Source of the DNA: an uncultured Eubacteriales bacterium
Lineage (GTDB): Bacteria > Bacillota > Clostridia > Oscillospirales > Oscillospiraceae
DNA: 36,226 bases
NCBI GenBank assembly: GCA_900548795.1
Contig: URLT01000006.1
Span: 1 to 36,226 of the forward strand
Reading direction: 5' to 3'
The position numbers were made by a program, and so were the translations under genes. The notes under the pieces are model-generated. The model did no database searches. It saw nothing but the letters and a program-made list of their open reading frames with translations, and had not been told where the DNA came from. This document shows, in pieces, positions 15,761-25,059 of the stretch (the stretch's first letter is position 1; each line of letters starts with the position of its first letter).

Positions 15761-18174
15761 TGGCGTATCCCCGTCTGCGGCTCGACCTGGCTCTGCGGCA
15801 CGGGCAGGGCGGTCTTTTTTGCGGGCTTCGCGTCGGGCGCGGCCGTCACGGGCAGCGCCAGCGCCGTCTCGAGCACGGCGTCGGCATGGTCGACCGTGAC
15901 AAAATTCAGTGCGCGACGCACGGTGCGGTCGATCTCCGCCAGATCCTTCTCGTTGTCCTTGGGAAGAATGACCGTGCGGATGCCGTGGCGATAGGCCGCC
16001 ATGGTCTTTTCCTTGAGGCCGCCGATGGGCAGCACGCGGCCGCGGATCGAGATCTCGCCGGTCATGGCAATGTCGCGGCGCACGGGCGTGCCGGTCAGCG
16101 CCGAGACAAGCGCCGTGCAGACCGTCACGCCTGCCGACGGGCCGTCCTTGGGCACAGCGCCCTCCGGGAAGTGAACGTGGATGTCTCTGGTCTTGTAAAA
16201 ATCGGGCGCGATGCCGAGCTCCTTCGCGCGGCTTCGGATATAACTCATCGCCGCGTGGACGGACTCCTTCATCACCTCACCGAGGTTGCCGGTCAGCTCC
16301 AGCTTGCCGGTGCCCTCGACGACGTTGCACTCGACCTCGAGCGTCTCGCCGCCGACGGACGTCCACGCCAGCCCCGTAACGAGGCCGACGGTGTCGACGG
16401 GCGGCAGCTTATCCGGCATGAGCTTGCGCGGGCCGAGATAGGCCCCCAGCTCCGCGCCGGTCACGCGCTGCGTTTTCAGCTCCGGCTCGGAGACGATGCG
16501 CATGGCCGCCTTGCGGCACAGCGCGCCCAGCTCCCGCTCCAAATTGCGCACGCCGGACTCGCGCGTGTAGCAGCGGATGATCTCGCGGACGGCGTCGTCC
16601 GTGACCTTGAGCTGCGTCTTGGCGATGCCGTGCTTTTTAAGCTGCTTGGGCAGCAGATGTCGTTTGGCGATCATGAGCTTTTCTTCGTCGGTATACGAGC
16701 CGAGCTCAATGACCTCCATGCGGTCGAGCAGGGGGCGCGGGATCGTATCGGTCGTGTTGGCCGTCGTGATAAACATACATTCGCTGAGATCGAACGGCAG
16801 CTCGAGATAGTTGTCGCGGAAGGTCGCGTTCTGCTCGGAATCGAGCACCTCGAGCAGCGCCGCGGAGGGGTCGCCGCGATAGTCGCTGCCGAGCTTGTCG
16901 ATCTCGTCGAGCAGCAGCAGCGGGTTGCACGAGCCGGCCTGCTGAATGGCCGTCAGGATGCGGCCGGGCATTGCGCCGATATAGGTCTTGCGGTGGCCTC
17001 GGATCTCGGCCTCATCGTGGATGCCGCCGAGCGACAGGCGCGCAAGCTTCCGGTTCAGCGCATGGGCGACGCTCATGGCGATGGACGTCTTGCCGACGCC
17101 CGGAGGGCCGACGAGGCAGATGATCTGCCCCGGAAGCTCCGGTGCAAGCTGCTTAACGGCCAGAATTTCCAAAATACGCTCCTTGACCTTTTCCAGACCG
17201 TAATGGTCGCGGTCAAGCACGCGCCGCGCCGCCTCGACGTTCACGCGCTCCTTCGTGCGCTTGCCCCATGGAAGCTCGAGCACGGTGTCGAGATAGTTGC
17301 GGATCACGGACGCCTCGGAGGCGCCGTAGGGCTGCTTGACGAGGCGCTGCACCTCTTTATTCAGCTTCTCCTGAACCTCGGCCGGCGCGCGGAGCGCCCG
17401 TATTTTTTCGCGGTAGCCCTCGGCCTCCTCGTCCTCGTCCGTCTCGCCCAGCTCCTTGCGGATGACCTTGAGCTGCTCGCGCAGATAATAGTCGCGCTGA
17501 TCTCGGTCGATCACCTGCTGGGTCTTATCCTGCAGTTGGTTCTCAATGCGCAGCACCTCCAGCTCGCGCGAGAGCAGACGGTTGGAGATCTCCAGCCGCT
17601 TGACCGGATCGAGCTGGGAAAGCACGCGCATTTTGTCGGAATAGTCGTAGCTTGCGGCCTGCGCGATCAGGTCGGCGACCTGACCGGGGTCGCGTGAGGC
17701 GAGCAGCTTGAGCATCACGTCCTGCACGGGGCGCTGAGAAAGCTCGATGAATTCGTCAAAAAGCTGCGCCGCCTGCCGCAGGAGCGCGTCGACGCGCACC
17801 GTCTGCGTCGGCACGTCCTCATCCGGAAGCGACTCGACCCGCGCAGAAAGATAGCTCTTCGTGCTCAGCGCCTCGGTGATCCGCGCGCGGTATTGGCCGT
17901 GCACCAGCACGCGGACGGCGTCTCCGGGCATTTTCAGCACCTGCCGCACCTCTGCGACGGTACCGACGTCATACAGCTCGTCCACAGACGGGTCGTCCTG
18001 CAAAATATCCTTCTGCGTCACCAGAAAAATTTTCTGGTCGCCCTTCATTGCCTTGTCCAGCGCGCGGACGGACTTCTCGCGGCCGACGTCAAAATGGATC
18101 GTCGCCCGCGGGAACACGGTCAGCCCGCGCAGCGCCAGCACGGGGATGCGCTCGGATATGATAATTTCCTTCAT
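15757..18174 (-). CDS. lon: ATP-dependent protease Lon (LonA)
   Basis: An 805-residue LonA-type AAA+ serine protease that degrades misfolded and selected regulatory proteins in the cytoplasm. It has an N-terminal substrate-binding domain (about 8-200), a coiled middle region (about 205-300), an AAA+ module with Walker A GPPGVGKT (356-363) and Walker B LLLLDEIDK, and a C-terminal protease domain with the catalytic dyad Ser680 (PKDGPSAG) and Lys721 (GGLKEK). The ATG of MKEIIIS follows AAGGAG; the longer open frame would run through the intergenic hairpins. It lies 100 nt after clpX, beyond a probable terminator, so lon may have partly separate expression. Confidence 0.97.
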   Translation of the reverse strand: MKEIIISERIPVLALRGLTVFPRATIHFDVGREKSVRALDKAMKGDQKIFLVTQKDILQDDPSVDELYDVGTVAEVRQVLKMPGDAVRVLVHGQYRARITEALSTKSYLSARVESLPDEDVPTQTVRVDALLRQAAQLFDEFIELSQRPVQDVMLKLLASRDPGQVADLIAQAASYDYSDKMRVLSQLDPVKRLEISNRLLSRELEVLRIENQLQDKTQQVIDRDQRDYYLREQLKVIRKELGETDEDEEAEGYREKIRALRAPAEVQEKLNKEVQRLVKQPYGASEASVIRNYLDTVLELPWGKRTKERVNVEAARRVLDRDHYGLEKVKERILEILAVKQLAPELPGQIICLVGPPGVGKTSIAMSVAHALNRKLARLSLGGIHDEAEIRGHRKTYIGAMPGRILTAIQQAGSCNPLLLLDEIDKLGSDYRGDPSAALLEVLDSEQNATFRDNYLELPFDLSECMFITTANTTDTIPRPLLDRMEVIELGSYTDEEKLMIAKRHLLPKQLKKHGIAKTQLKVTDDAVREIIRCYTRESGVRNLERELGALCRKAAMRIVSEPELKTQRVTGAELGAYLGPRKLMPDKLPPVDTVGLVTGLAWTSVGGETLEVECNVVEGTGKLELTGNLGEVMKESVHAAMSYIRSRAKELGIAPDFYKTRDIHVHFPEGAVPKDGPSAGVTVCTALVSALTGTPVRRDIAMTGEISIRGRVLPIGGLKEKTMAAYRHGIRTVILPKDNEKDLAEIDRTVRRALNFVTVDHADAVLETALALPVTAAPDAKPAKKTALPVPQSQVEPQTGIRQ

Positions 18175-18212
18175 GGTTGGTTTCTCCTTTCCCTGGGTAT
18201 TCCGGAAACCGT

Positions 18213-18229
18213 TCGGGCGATCTGCCCGA
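18213..18229 (-). other. Short palindrome in the lon leader
   Basis: Six-base arms TCGGGC/GCCCGA flank 5 nt between the clpX terminator and the lon ribosome-binding site. It does not match the CtsR or CIRCE operators that control proteases in other Firmicutes. It could be an mRNA hairpin or an unknown operator; no clear promoter was identified in this gap. Confidence 0.3.
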
Positions 18230-18237
18230 TAAAATGA

Positions 18238-18265
18238 GAAAAAAGGGGCGTCCGAAGGCTCCCCC
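18238..18265 (-). terminator. Probable intrinsic terminator after clpX
   Basis: On the minus strand, directly after the clpX stop, a GC-rich hairpin (GGGG/CCCC outer stem, TTCG apex, imperfect middle) is followed by TTTTTT. The stem is interrupted, so readthrough into lon is likely. Confidence 0.55.
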
Positions 18266-18274
18266 ATTTCTCCC

Positions 18275-19522
<1,248 letters not shown>

Positions 19523-19538
19523 TTGCAGAGTCTCCTTC

Positions 19539-20120
19539 TTATCTTTGAGAGATCACGCGGTCGATCAGGCCGTAGTCCAGCGCCTGCTGCGCAGTGAGGA
19601 AATTGTCACGCTCGGTATCGCGAGAGATCTCCTCAAGGCTTCTGCCGGTGCGCTCGGCGAGGATCCCGTTGAGCCGCTGCTTGATCTCGGCCATGCGCTG
19701 CGCATGGATCTGCAGATCCGTGACCTGACCCTGCATCCCGCCGAGGGGCTGGTGGATCATGATCTCGGAATTGGGCAGAGCGATGCGCTTGCCCTTGGCT
19801 CCGGCCGCCAGCAGGAACGCGCCCATGGACGCAGCCATGCCGACGCAGATGGTCGAAACGTCGCACTTGATGTACTGCATGGTGTCATAGATCGCCATGC
19901 CGGACGTCACAGAGCCGCCGGGGCTGTTGATATAGAACTGGATGTCCTTGTCCGGATCCTGCGCCTCGAGGTAAAGCATCTGCGCCACGACCAGCGCGGC
20001 GGTGGTGTCGTTGACCTCCTCGGACAGGAAAATGATGCGGTCGTTGAGCAGCCGGGAAAAAATGTCGTAAGAACGCTCACCTCTGCTGGTTTGCTCGACA
20101 ACATACGGAACCAAACTCAT
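19539..20120 (-). CDS. clpP: ClpP peptidase subunit of ATP-dependent Clp protease
   Basis: A 193-residue serine peptidase forming the double-heptamer chamber that works with ClpX. The catalytic triad is Ser98 (GMAASMGA), His123 (MIHQPLGG) and Asp173 (ERDNFL). The N-terminus (VPYVVEQTSRGERSYDIFSRL) is typical, including the short propeptide region. GGAAAGGAG lies upstream of the ATG. It is preceded by tig across an 81-nt gap that carries a hairpin, and followed closely by clpX. Confidence 0.97.
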   Translation of the reverse strand: MSLVPYVVEQTSRGERSYDIFSRLLNDRIIFLSEEVNDTTAALVVAQMLYLEAQDPDKDIQFYINSPGGSVTSGMAIYDTMQYIKCDVSTICVGMAASMGAFLLAAGAKGKRIALPNSEIMIHQPLGGMQGQVTDLQIHAQRMAEIKQRLNGILAERTGRSLEEISRDTERDNFLTAQQALDYGLIDRVISQR

Positions 20121-20146
20121 AATGAAGCTCCTTTCCCAAAAACGGG

Positions 20147-20177
20147 TTCTTTGACCGCACGGAGCGCGGTCAGAGAA
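20147..20177 (-). other. Stable hairpin between tig and clpP
   Basis: Twelve-base arms (TTCTCTGACCGC/GCGGTCAAAGAA, one wobble pair) with a 7-nt loop fill the tig-clpP gap. The minus strand continues CCCGTTTTTGGG before the clpP Shine-Dalgarno, so the T-run is displaced by three bases. It may act as an attenuator or RNA processing site setting the tig to clpPX ratio. Confidence 0.5.
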
Positions 20178-20201
20178 CAGTATAGCCAGAGCCGCTTCGG
20201 A

Positions 20202-21509
20202 TTATTCCGCCTTGGGCTCCTCTTCCTTCTTCGCAGCGACGGCAACGGCCGTCTCGGCGATCAGCTTCGCAGCCTTCTTGACCTGCAGGTCGCCGCGCAT
20301 ACCCTTCACGTCGAGCATTTCCTTGACCTTCTCGACCTCGAGCTTGTAGGAATCGGCAAGACGCTTGTATTCCTCCTCGCACTCCTCGTCGGAGACCTCG
20401 AGCTTCTCGGCGTCGACAACGGCGTCGAGCATGACGTTGGTCTTGACGGCGTTGAGCGCGGACGGGCGCAGGCTGTTGCGCATGGCGTCCATATTGCCGC
20501 CGAGCATTTGGGCATAGGCCTGCAGCGAGGCGCCCTGAGAGCGCAGCTCATAGTCCATGCGCTCAAGCTCCTGCTCGACCTCGTCGTCGACCATGCTCTC
20601 GGGGATCTCAACGGTCATGTTTTCCACGGCCTTTTCGATCGCGGCGTTCTCAAAGGCGCGGTCGATGCCGTTCTGCTTCTCCTCGCGGATGCGCTTTTCG
20701 ATGTCGGCGCGCAGCTCGGCGACGGTGTCAAATTCGGAGACGTCCTTGACGAACTCGTCGTCCTTCTCCGGAACGACGGTCTCCTTGACCTCCTTGACCG
20801 TGACCTTGAAGACGACCGGCGCGCCGGCCAGCTCCTTGGCGTGGTAGTCCTCCGGGAAGGTCAGCTCAATGTCCTTGCTCTCGCCGGCGCTCATGCCGAC
20901 GACCTGCTCCTCAAAGCCGGGGATAAAGGTGTGAGAGCCGAGCTTGAGCTCATAGCCCTCGCCCTTGCCGCCCTGGAAGGCGACGCCGTTCTTGAAGCCC
21001 TCGTAGTCGATGACGGCGGTATCGCCCTCCTGCGCGGGGCGCTCGACGGTGGTGATGCGGGCGACGTTGTTGGCCATGCGATCCAGCTCCGCGTCGATCT
21101 CGCTCTCGGCGACCTCGACCTCGGCCTTCTCGATCTCGAGCCCCTTGTACTGGCCGAGCTTGACCTCGGGATAGAGGTCGGTCACGACGGACAGCGTGAC
21201 GGTGCCGTCGTCGGCGATGTCCATATTGGAGACGGACGGGCGGCCGACGGGCTTAATATCCTGCGTCAGGATGCAGTCCTTATAGATCTGCGGGAACATC
21301 TCCTCGACCGCGTCCTCGAAGAAGACGTGCTTGCCGTAGGCGGCCTCGATGACCATGCGGGGCGCGTGACCCTTGCGGAAGCCGGGAATGGTGATGTCCT
21401 TGCGATACTTGAGGTATGCCTTGTTCAGCGACGGCTCCAGCTCCGCCTTGGCGATCTCCAGCGTAACGGTTGCGCGGGTCGCTTCTTTTTCTACGCTCTT
21501 GACATTCAT
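20202..21509 (-). CDS. tig: Trigger factor (ribosome-associated chaperone, PPIase)
   Basis: A 435-residue chaperone that binds ribosomal protein L23 and meets nascent chains at the exit tunnel. The N-terminal ribosome-binding domain carries a signature loop variant (PGFRKGHAPRMVIEAAYG). The FKBP-type prolyl isomerase domain (about 155-240) shows EGDTAVIDYEGF and FIPGFEEQVVG. A long helical C-terminal chaperone domain ends in an acidic and lysine-rich tail (AAKKEEEPKAE). The ATG follows TAGGAGG. It is the first gene of tig-clpP-clpX, behind a clear promoter at 21566-21594. Confidence 0.97.
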   Translation of the reverse strand: MNVKSVEKEATRATVTLEIAKAELEPSLNKAYLKYRKDITIPGFRKGHAPRMVIEAAYGKHVFFEDAVEEMFPQIYKDCILTQDIKPVGRPSVSNMDIADDGTVTLSVVTDLYPEVKLGQYKGLEIEKAEVEVAESEIDAELDRMANNVARITTVERPAQEGDTAVIDYEGFKNGVAFQGGKGEGYELKLGSHTFIPGFEEQVVGMSAGESKDIELTFPEDYHAKELAGAPVVFKVTVKEVKETVVPEKDDEFVKDVSEFDTVAELRADIEKRIREEKQNGIDRAFENAAIEKAVENMTVEIPESMVDDEVEQELERMDYELRSQGASLQAYAQMLGGNMDAMRNSLRPSALNAVKTNVMLDAVVDAEKLEVSDEECEEEYKRLADSYKLEVEKVKEMLDVKGMRGDLQVKKAAKLIAETAVAVAAKKEEEPKAE

Positions 21510-21565
21510 TTATGTGTCCTCCTATGGATTGCGCTTTTTGCGCATTATTTACAATGAGCCGAATT

Positions 21566-21594
21566 ATTTTATCAGATTATTTCTGATAATACAA
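21566..21594 (-). promoter_or_regulatory. Promoter of tig-clpP-clpX with an embedded inverted repeat
   Basis: On the minus strand TTGTAT (21589-21594), a 17-bp spacer and TAAAAT (21566-21571) form a SigA-type promoter. The spacer is almost filled by a perfect inverted repeat TTATCAGA-N5-TCTGATAA (21569-21589). The arms overlap both promoter boxes, which is the position of a repressor operator. It does not resemble the CtsR heptad repeat or CIRCE. A second small repeat, TGCGC-A5-GCGCA, lies in the leader. Confidence 0.6.
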
Positions 21595-21606
21595 GCTTTT
21601 TTTCGT

Positions 21607-22296
21607 CTATTTCAGTCGAATCGGTTGAAAATGTACAAAATCGGCCGCGCAAAGACGGAATTCCGTCCCGCCGCAGCAGCCTTGAATGGCCAGTTTATGG
21701 CTGTCGCCATGCAAATGCCCGTAGCAGCACAGGCTGACGCGGTACTGCGCCAGCAGCGCGAGGATCTCCGGGCACTCATAGCCGCGGTAGCGCGGCGGAT
21801 AGTGCAGGAAGCAGAGCTTCTCGCGCTCCCCTGCCGCCTTGAGCGAGGTCTCCAGCCGGATCAGCTCGCGCCGGAAGACCTTGTCATTGTGGCTGCCGAC
21901 TGCGGCGTCCTCCTCAAAAAACCAGCCGCGCGTGCCGCAGAGCGCCGCGCCCTCGTATTCATAGCAGTTGTTGTTCAGGATGAACATCTGCGAAAAGCCG
22001 TTTGCCTCGCAGAAGCGATAAAACTTCGTCGCCGTGCTCCACCAATAGTCGTGGTTGCCCTTGAGAATGATTTTGCGCCCCGGAATTTCGTTGATGAACG
22101 CGAAATCCTGCGTCGCCTCCTCCATGCTCAGCGCCCAGCTCAGGTCGCCCAGCAGAACGGTCGTGTCCTCCGGCCGCACGACGGAAAACCCGGCGCGCAG
22201 CTTGTCGACATAGCCCTCCCAGCGGCCGCCGAAAACGTCCATGGGCTTGTTTGAGCCGAGCGACAGATGCAGATCTCCGATCGCGTAGAGCGCCAT
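21607..22296 (-). CDS. Metallophosphoesterase, cytoplasmic
   Basis: A 229-residue calcineurin-like phosphoesterase with no signal peptide or membrane segment. The metal-binding motifs are in order: GDLHLS (Asp8, His10), LLGDLSW, LKGNHDYWW and, near the C-terminus, CYGHLHGDSH. The segment KPMDVFGGRWEGYVDKL after the first motif marks a common but uncharacterised Firmicute subgroup; the substrate is unknown. Its ATG shares one base with the dipeptidase stop (TGATG), with GGAGGAAGGAGG just upstream. It is the last gene of the lepB unit; no strong terminator follows, and the tig promoter begins within about 15 nt of its stop. Confidence 0.9.
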   Translation of the reverse strand: MALYAIGDLHLSLGSNKPMDVFGGRWEGYVDKLRAGFSVVRPEDTTVLLGDLSWALSMEEATQDFAFINEIPGRKIILKGNHDYWWSTATKFYRFCEANGFSQMFILNNNCYEYEGAALCGTRGWFFEEDAAVGSHNDKVFRRELIRLETSLKAAGEREKLCFLHYPPRYRGYECPEILALLAQYRVSLCCYGHLHGDSHKLAIQGCCGGTEFRLCAADFVHFQPIRLK

Positions 22297-23231
22297 CAGC
22301 TCCCTCCTTCCTCCAACAGGTCGGCAAGATTGGTGTAAAAGATCCGGTCGAGCAGCGCCTCGCCGTAGCCGTGGGCGCGCAGGTCGTCATAAAATGCGGA
22401 ATACCCGCGAATATCCGAGATCCCGCGCGCCAGCACGTCGCAGCCGTCGAGGTCGCCGCCCATGCAGACGTGCCGCTCGCCGCACAGCGCGAGCAGATGC
22501 TCCAGATGCGCCCGCAGCGCGTCAAAGCCGCCCGCTCCGCCCAAAAACGGCGGATAAAAATTCAGGCCGACGATCACGCCGGTCTGCGCAAGCGCGCGGA
22601 GCTGGTCGTCCGTCAGGTTTCGCCGATGGCCGCACAGGGCGCGGCAGTCGGAATGACTGGCCACGAGCGGGGCGCGGGTGCAGTCGACCAGCTCCCAAAA
22701 CGAGCGGTCGCCCAGATGACTGACGTCGAGAAGCACGCCGCAGCTCTGCGCCGCGCGGACATAGGCTTGGCCGCGGTCGCTCAGGCCGCGCTCCGAGCCG
22801 CAGCACCCGGCCAGCGCGTTGTCTGCGTTCCACGTCAGCGTGGAGAGGACAAAGCCCTCCTCCCGCAGCGCGGGCAGCCGCCCCGGGTCGCAGCCGATGA
22901 CCTCCGCGCCCTCGATGGAAAACAGCGCGGCCATTTTCCCGGCGGCGTTGCAGGCGCGCGCCTCGGCCGCCGAGCGCACGGCGACGATCCGCTCGCGGTT
23001 GCGCGTCAGCTCGCGCCGCAGGACGGCAAGCGGAAGCCGCAGGGCGTCGGCGCAGTCGGCGAAGCCAAATTCCGCAAGCGCCCCGGCATAGCTGCAAAAG
23101 GCAAAGATCTGCGTGTAAGCATCCAAAAAGGCCGCGCGTCTGAGGTCGACGTGGCCGGTGTTCGTCTCCAGCCTCTCGCCCTTTTTCCAGAGGGCGTAGG
23201 CCGTATCGCAATGGGCGTCAAAAAGTCTCAT
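22296..23231 (-). CDS. Membrane dipeptidase (peptidase family M19)
   Basis: A 311-residue zinc dipeptidase of the renal-dipeptidase family, which hydrolyses a broad range of dipeptides including those with D-residues at the C-terminus. Metal-binding motifs are visible: DAHCDT at 5-10, SIEGAEVIG, VSHLGDRSFWELV, VASHSDCRAL and GGDLDG. The last differs slightly from the usual GSDFDG but keeps the aspartate. No signal peptide is present, so the enzyme is cytoplasmic despite the family name. The ATG overlaps the yraN stop as ATGA. Recycling of peptidoglycan or dietary dipeptides is possible; the physiological substrate is unknown. Confidence 0.92.
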   Translation of the reverse strand: MRLFDAHCDTAYALWKKGERLETNTGHVDLRRAAFLDAYTQIFAFCSYAGALAEFGFADCADALRLPLAVLRRELTRNRERIVAVRSAAEARACNAAGKMAALFSIEGAEVIGCDPGRLPALREEGFVLSTLTWNADNALAGCCGSERGLSDRGQAYVRAAQSCGVLLDVSHLGDRSFWELVDCTRAPLVASHSDCRALCGHRRNLTDDQLRALAQTGVIVGLNFYPPFLGGAGGFDALRAHLEHLLALCGERHVCMGGDLDGCDVLARGISDIRGYSAFYDDLRAHGYGEALLDRIFYTNLADLLEEGGS

Positions 23232-23590
23232 TGAAACGCGTCCTCCAAATGGTTGATGCGCGGAGCGAGCGTCTGCATCCCCTGCGGGGCATAGATCTCG
23301 ATCACGTCAAAGCGCACGGGCTGCTCCGTCTCGCGCTCGGCCAGAAACATCAGCGCCGTGCGGCGCAGGCGCTCCTGCTTATGCCGGTCAACAAACTCAC
23401 GCGCCGGGGCGAAATCCGCGCTCTTTCTCAGCTTGACCTCGACAAAAACGAGCGTCCCGCGCCGCTCGGCGATCAGGTCGATCTCTCCGAAGCGGCAGCG
23501 GTAATTCGCCGCGACGATGCGGTAGCGCCGCTTTTGCAGATAGTCCGCCGCGAGGCTCTCGCCCCAGCGGCCGAGCAGATCATTCGCCAT
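23228..23590 (-). CDS. YraN family protein (UPF0102, endonuclease-like fold)
   Basis: A 120-residue protein of the UPF0102 family. The family core is intact: GRWGESLAADYLQKRRYRI, then NYRCRFGEIDLIAERRGTLVFVEVK, i.e. the E-ID-EVK arrangement of Holliday-junction-resolvase-like nucleases, and a C-terminal RFDVIEI. Activity has not been settled for the family. It overlaps rnhB by 11 nt and the dipeptidase gene by 4 nt. The rnhB-yraN neighbourhood is conserved across Firmicutes and supports a role in nucleic-acid processing, but this is by association. Confidence 0.92.
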   Translation of the reverse strand: MANDLLGRWGESLAADYLQKRRYRIVAANYRCRFGEIDLIAERRGTLVFVEVKLRKSADFAPAREFVDRHKQERLRRTALMFLAERETEQPVRFDVIEIYAPQGMQTLAPRINHLEDAFQ

Positions 23591-24188
23591 AGAATTTTTT
23601 CAGAAAGCTCCTGCGATGGATGGGGCAGGGGCCGTATTCGCGCAGGGCGGCGTAGTGCTTCTGCGTGCCATAGCCCTTGTGGACGGCGAAGCCGTACTGC
23701 GGGTAGACCGCGTCCTGCTCGAGCATGAAGCGGTCGCGCGTGACCTTTGCAAGGATCGACGCCGCCGCGATATTCGCGCTGCGGCTGTCGCCCTTGATGA
23801 TCGTGCGCACGGGGATGTCGCCGAAATCCGGCTCGCGGTTGCCGTCGACGAGCGCAAGGTCGGGCTTTTGCCCGAGCTGCTCGACGGCGCGGCGCATGGC
23901 AAGAAACGTCGCCTGCAAAATGTTGATCTCGTCGATCTCCTGCTCGCTTGCAAAGGCGATGCCATAGGCCAGCGCCTGCTCGCAGATCAGGGGATAGAGC
24001 GCCTCGCGGCGCTTTTCGGAGAGCTTTTTCGAGTCGTTCAGACCCTCCAGCTCCAAATCGGGCGGCAGGATCACCGCCGCCGCGCAGACCGGCCCGGCCA
24101 GCGGGCCTCGTCCGGCCTCGTCCACGCCGCAGATCAGGGAAAAGCCCTCCTCCGTCGCGGCGTGCTCAAACTCCCACAGCTCACTCAT
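23580..24188 (-). CDS. rnhB: Ribonuclease HII
   Basis: A 202-residue endonuclease that nicks RNA in RNA-DNA hybrids and starts removal of misincorporated ribonucleotides. Catalytic motifs are present: GVDEAGRGPLAGPV (acidic DE pair), NDSKKLSEKRRE, LALVDGNREPDF and the segment SRSANIAAASILAKVTRD, with a further acidic residue. The ATG overlaps the rbgA stop by 8 nt. The position next to rbgA and yraN is the classic Firmicute arrangement lepB-rbgA-rnhB-yraN. Confidence 0.96.
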   Translation of the reverse strand: MSELWEFEHAATEEGFSLICGVDEAGRGPLAGPVCAAAVILPPDLELEGLNDSKKLSEKRREALYPLICEQALAYGIAFASEQEIDEINILQATFLAMRRAVEQLGQKPDLALVDGNREPDFGDIPVRTIIKGDSRSANIAAASILAKVTRDRFMLEQDAVYPQYGFAVHKGYGTQKHYAALREYGPCPIHRRSFLKKFYGE

Positions 24189-25059
24189 GGCTCTCAGCCT
24201 CCTCCGGTCGCTCCAGCGTAAATTTCCCGATTTTTCCGGAGCGGAATTCCTCCAAAAGGATCCGCGCCATGCGCTCGGTGTCCAGCTCGCCGCGCGCCAG
24301 CAGGAAGCCGCGTCTGCGCGCCGCCTCGCTCAGAAGCGCGAAGCCGTCCGTCTCGGGCGGGCAATCGAGCTTATAGCGCTCGCGCAGCGCCTCGGGATAG
24401 CGCGTGTAGAGCAGCTTCATCAGATGCATCGCCAGCGTCTCGATGTCAAGAATATCGTCCTTGACCGCGCCGGTATAGGCCAGCCGGCGGCCGGCCTCCT
24501 CGTCGCCGAGCTTCGGCCAGAGGATGCCCGGCGTGTCGAGCAGGAGCAGTCCGGTGTCCACCGTGACCCACTGCTTGCCGCGCGTGACGCCCGGCCGGTT
24601 CTCGGCCTTCGCGCCCCTGCGCCCGGCGACCTGATTGATGAAGGTCGATTTGCCGACGTTCGGGATGCCGACGATCATCAGCTTGAGCGGCTTGTTGACA
24701 AAGCCCTTCTCGGCATAGCGCCGGAGCTTCTCGCTCAGAAGCTCCCGCACCGCCGGAACGAAGCGATTGATGCCCCGGCGGCTCTTGCAGTCGGTCGGCA
24801 CGACCGCCATGCCCTGCTTGCGGAACCAGTCGGCCCAGAGCGCCGTCGCCTCGGGGTCTGCAAGGTCTATGCGGTTGAGGATCATCAGGCGCGGCTTTGC
24901 GCCGCAGATCGCGTCGATGTCCGGGTTGCGGCTTGCAAGCGGGATGCGCGCGTCGACGATCTCGCAGACGGCGTCGACCAGCTTGAGGTCGGCCTCCATC
25001 TGCCGCCGGGTCTTGGTCATGTGACCCGGATACCATTGAATGTTCATCTTATCGTCCAT
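24181..25059 (-). CDS. rbgA: Ribosome biogenesis GTPase RbgA (YlqF)
   Basis: A 292-residue circularly permuted GTPase needed for a late step of 50S maturation. Motif order is permuted: G4 (LNRIDLAD) and G5 come before G1 (GIPNVGKST), then G2 and G3 (DTPGILWPK). The N-terminus NIQWYPGHMTKT is the RbgA signature, and a C-terminal RNA-binding domain follows. The chosen ATG (MDDKMNIQ) shares one base with the lepB stop (TGATG); the ATG four codons later, giving MNIQWYPGHM as in many homologues, is an alternative. It is cotranscribed with lepB and rnhB. Confidence 0.95.
   Translation of the reverse strand: MDDKMNIQWYPGHMTKTRRQMEADLKLVDAVCEIVDARIPLASRNPDIDAICGAKPRLMILNRIDLADPEATALWADWFRKQGMAVVPTDCKSRRGINRFVPAVRELLSEKLRRYAEKGFVNKPLKLMIVGIPNVGKSTFINQVAGRRGAKAENRPGVTRGKQWVTVDTGLLLLDTPGILWPKLGDEEAGRRLAYTGAVKDDILDIETLAMHLMKLLYTRYPEALRERYKLDCPPETDGFALLSEAARRRGFLLARGELDTERMARILLEEFRSGKIGKFTLERPEEAESHE

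Noticed and set aside
15760..17697. A 645-codon plus-strand open frame opposite lon
   Set aside because: Same reason: antisense to a fully motif-supported Lon protease, with no start signals or homologous features.
18213..18229. CIRCE or CtsR operator before lon
   Set aside because: The palindrome TCGGGC-N5-GCCCGA has neither the CIRCE TTAGCACTC arms nor the GGTCAAA heptads of CtsR sites.
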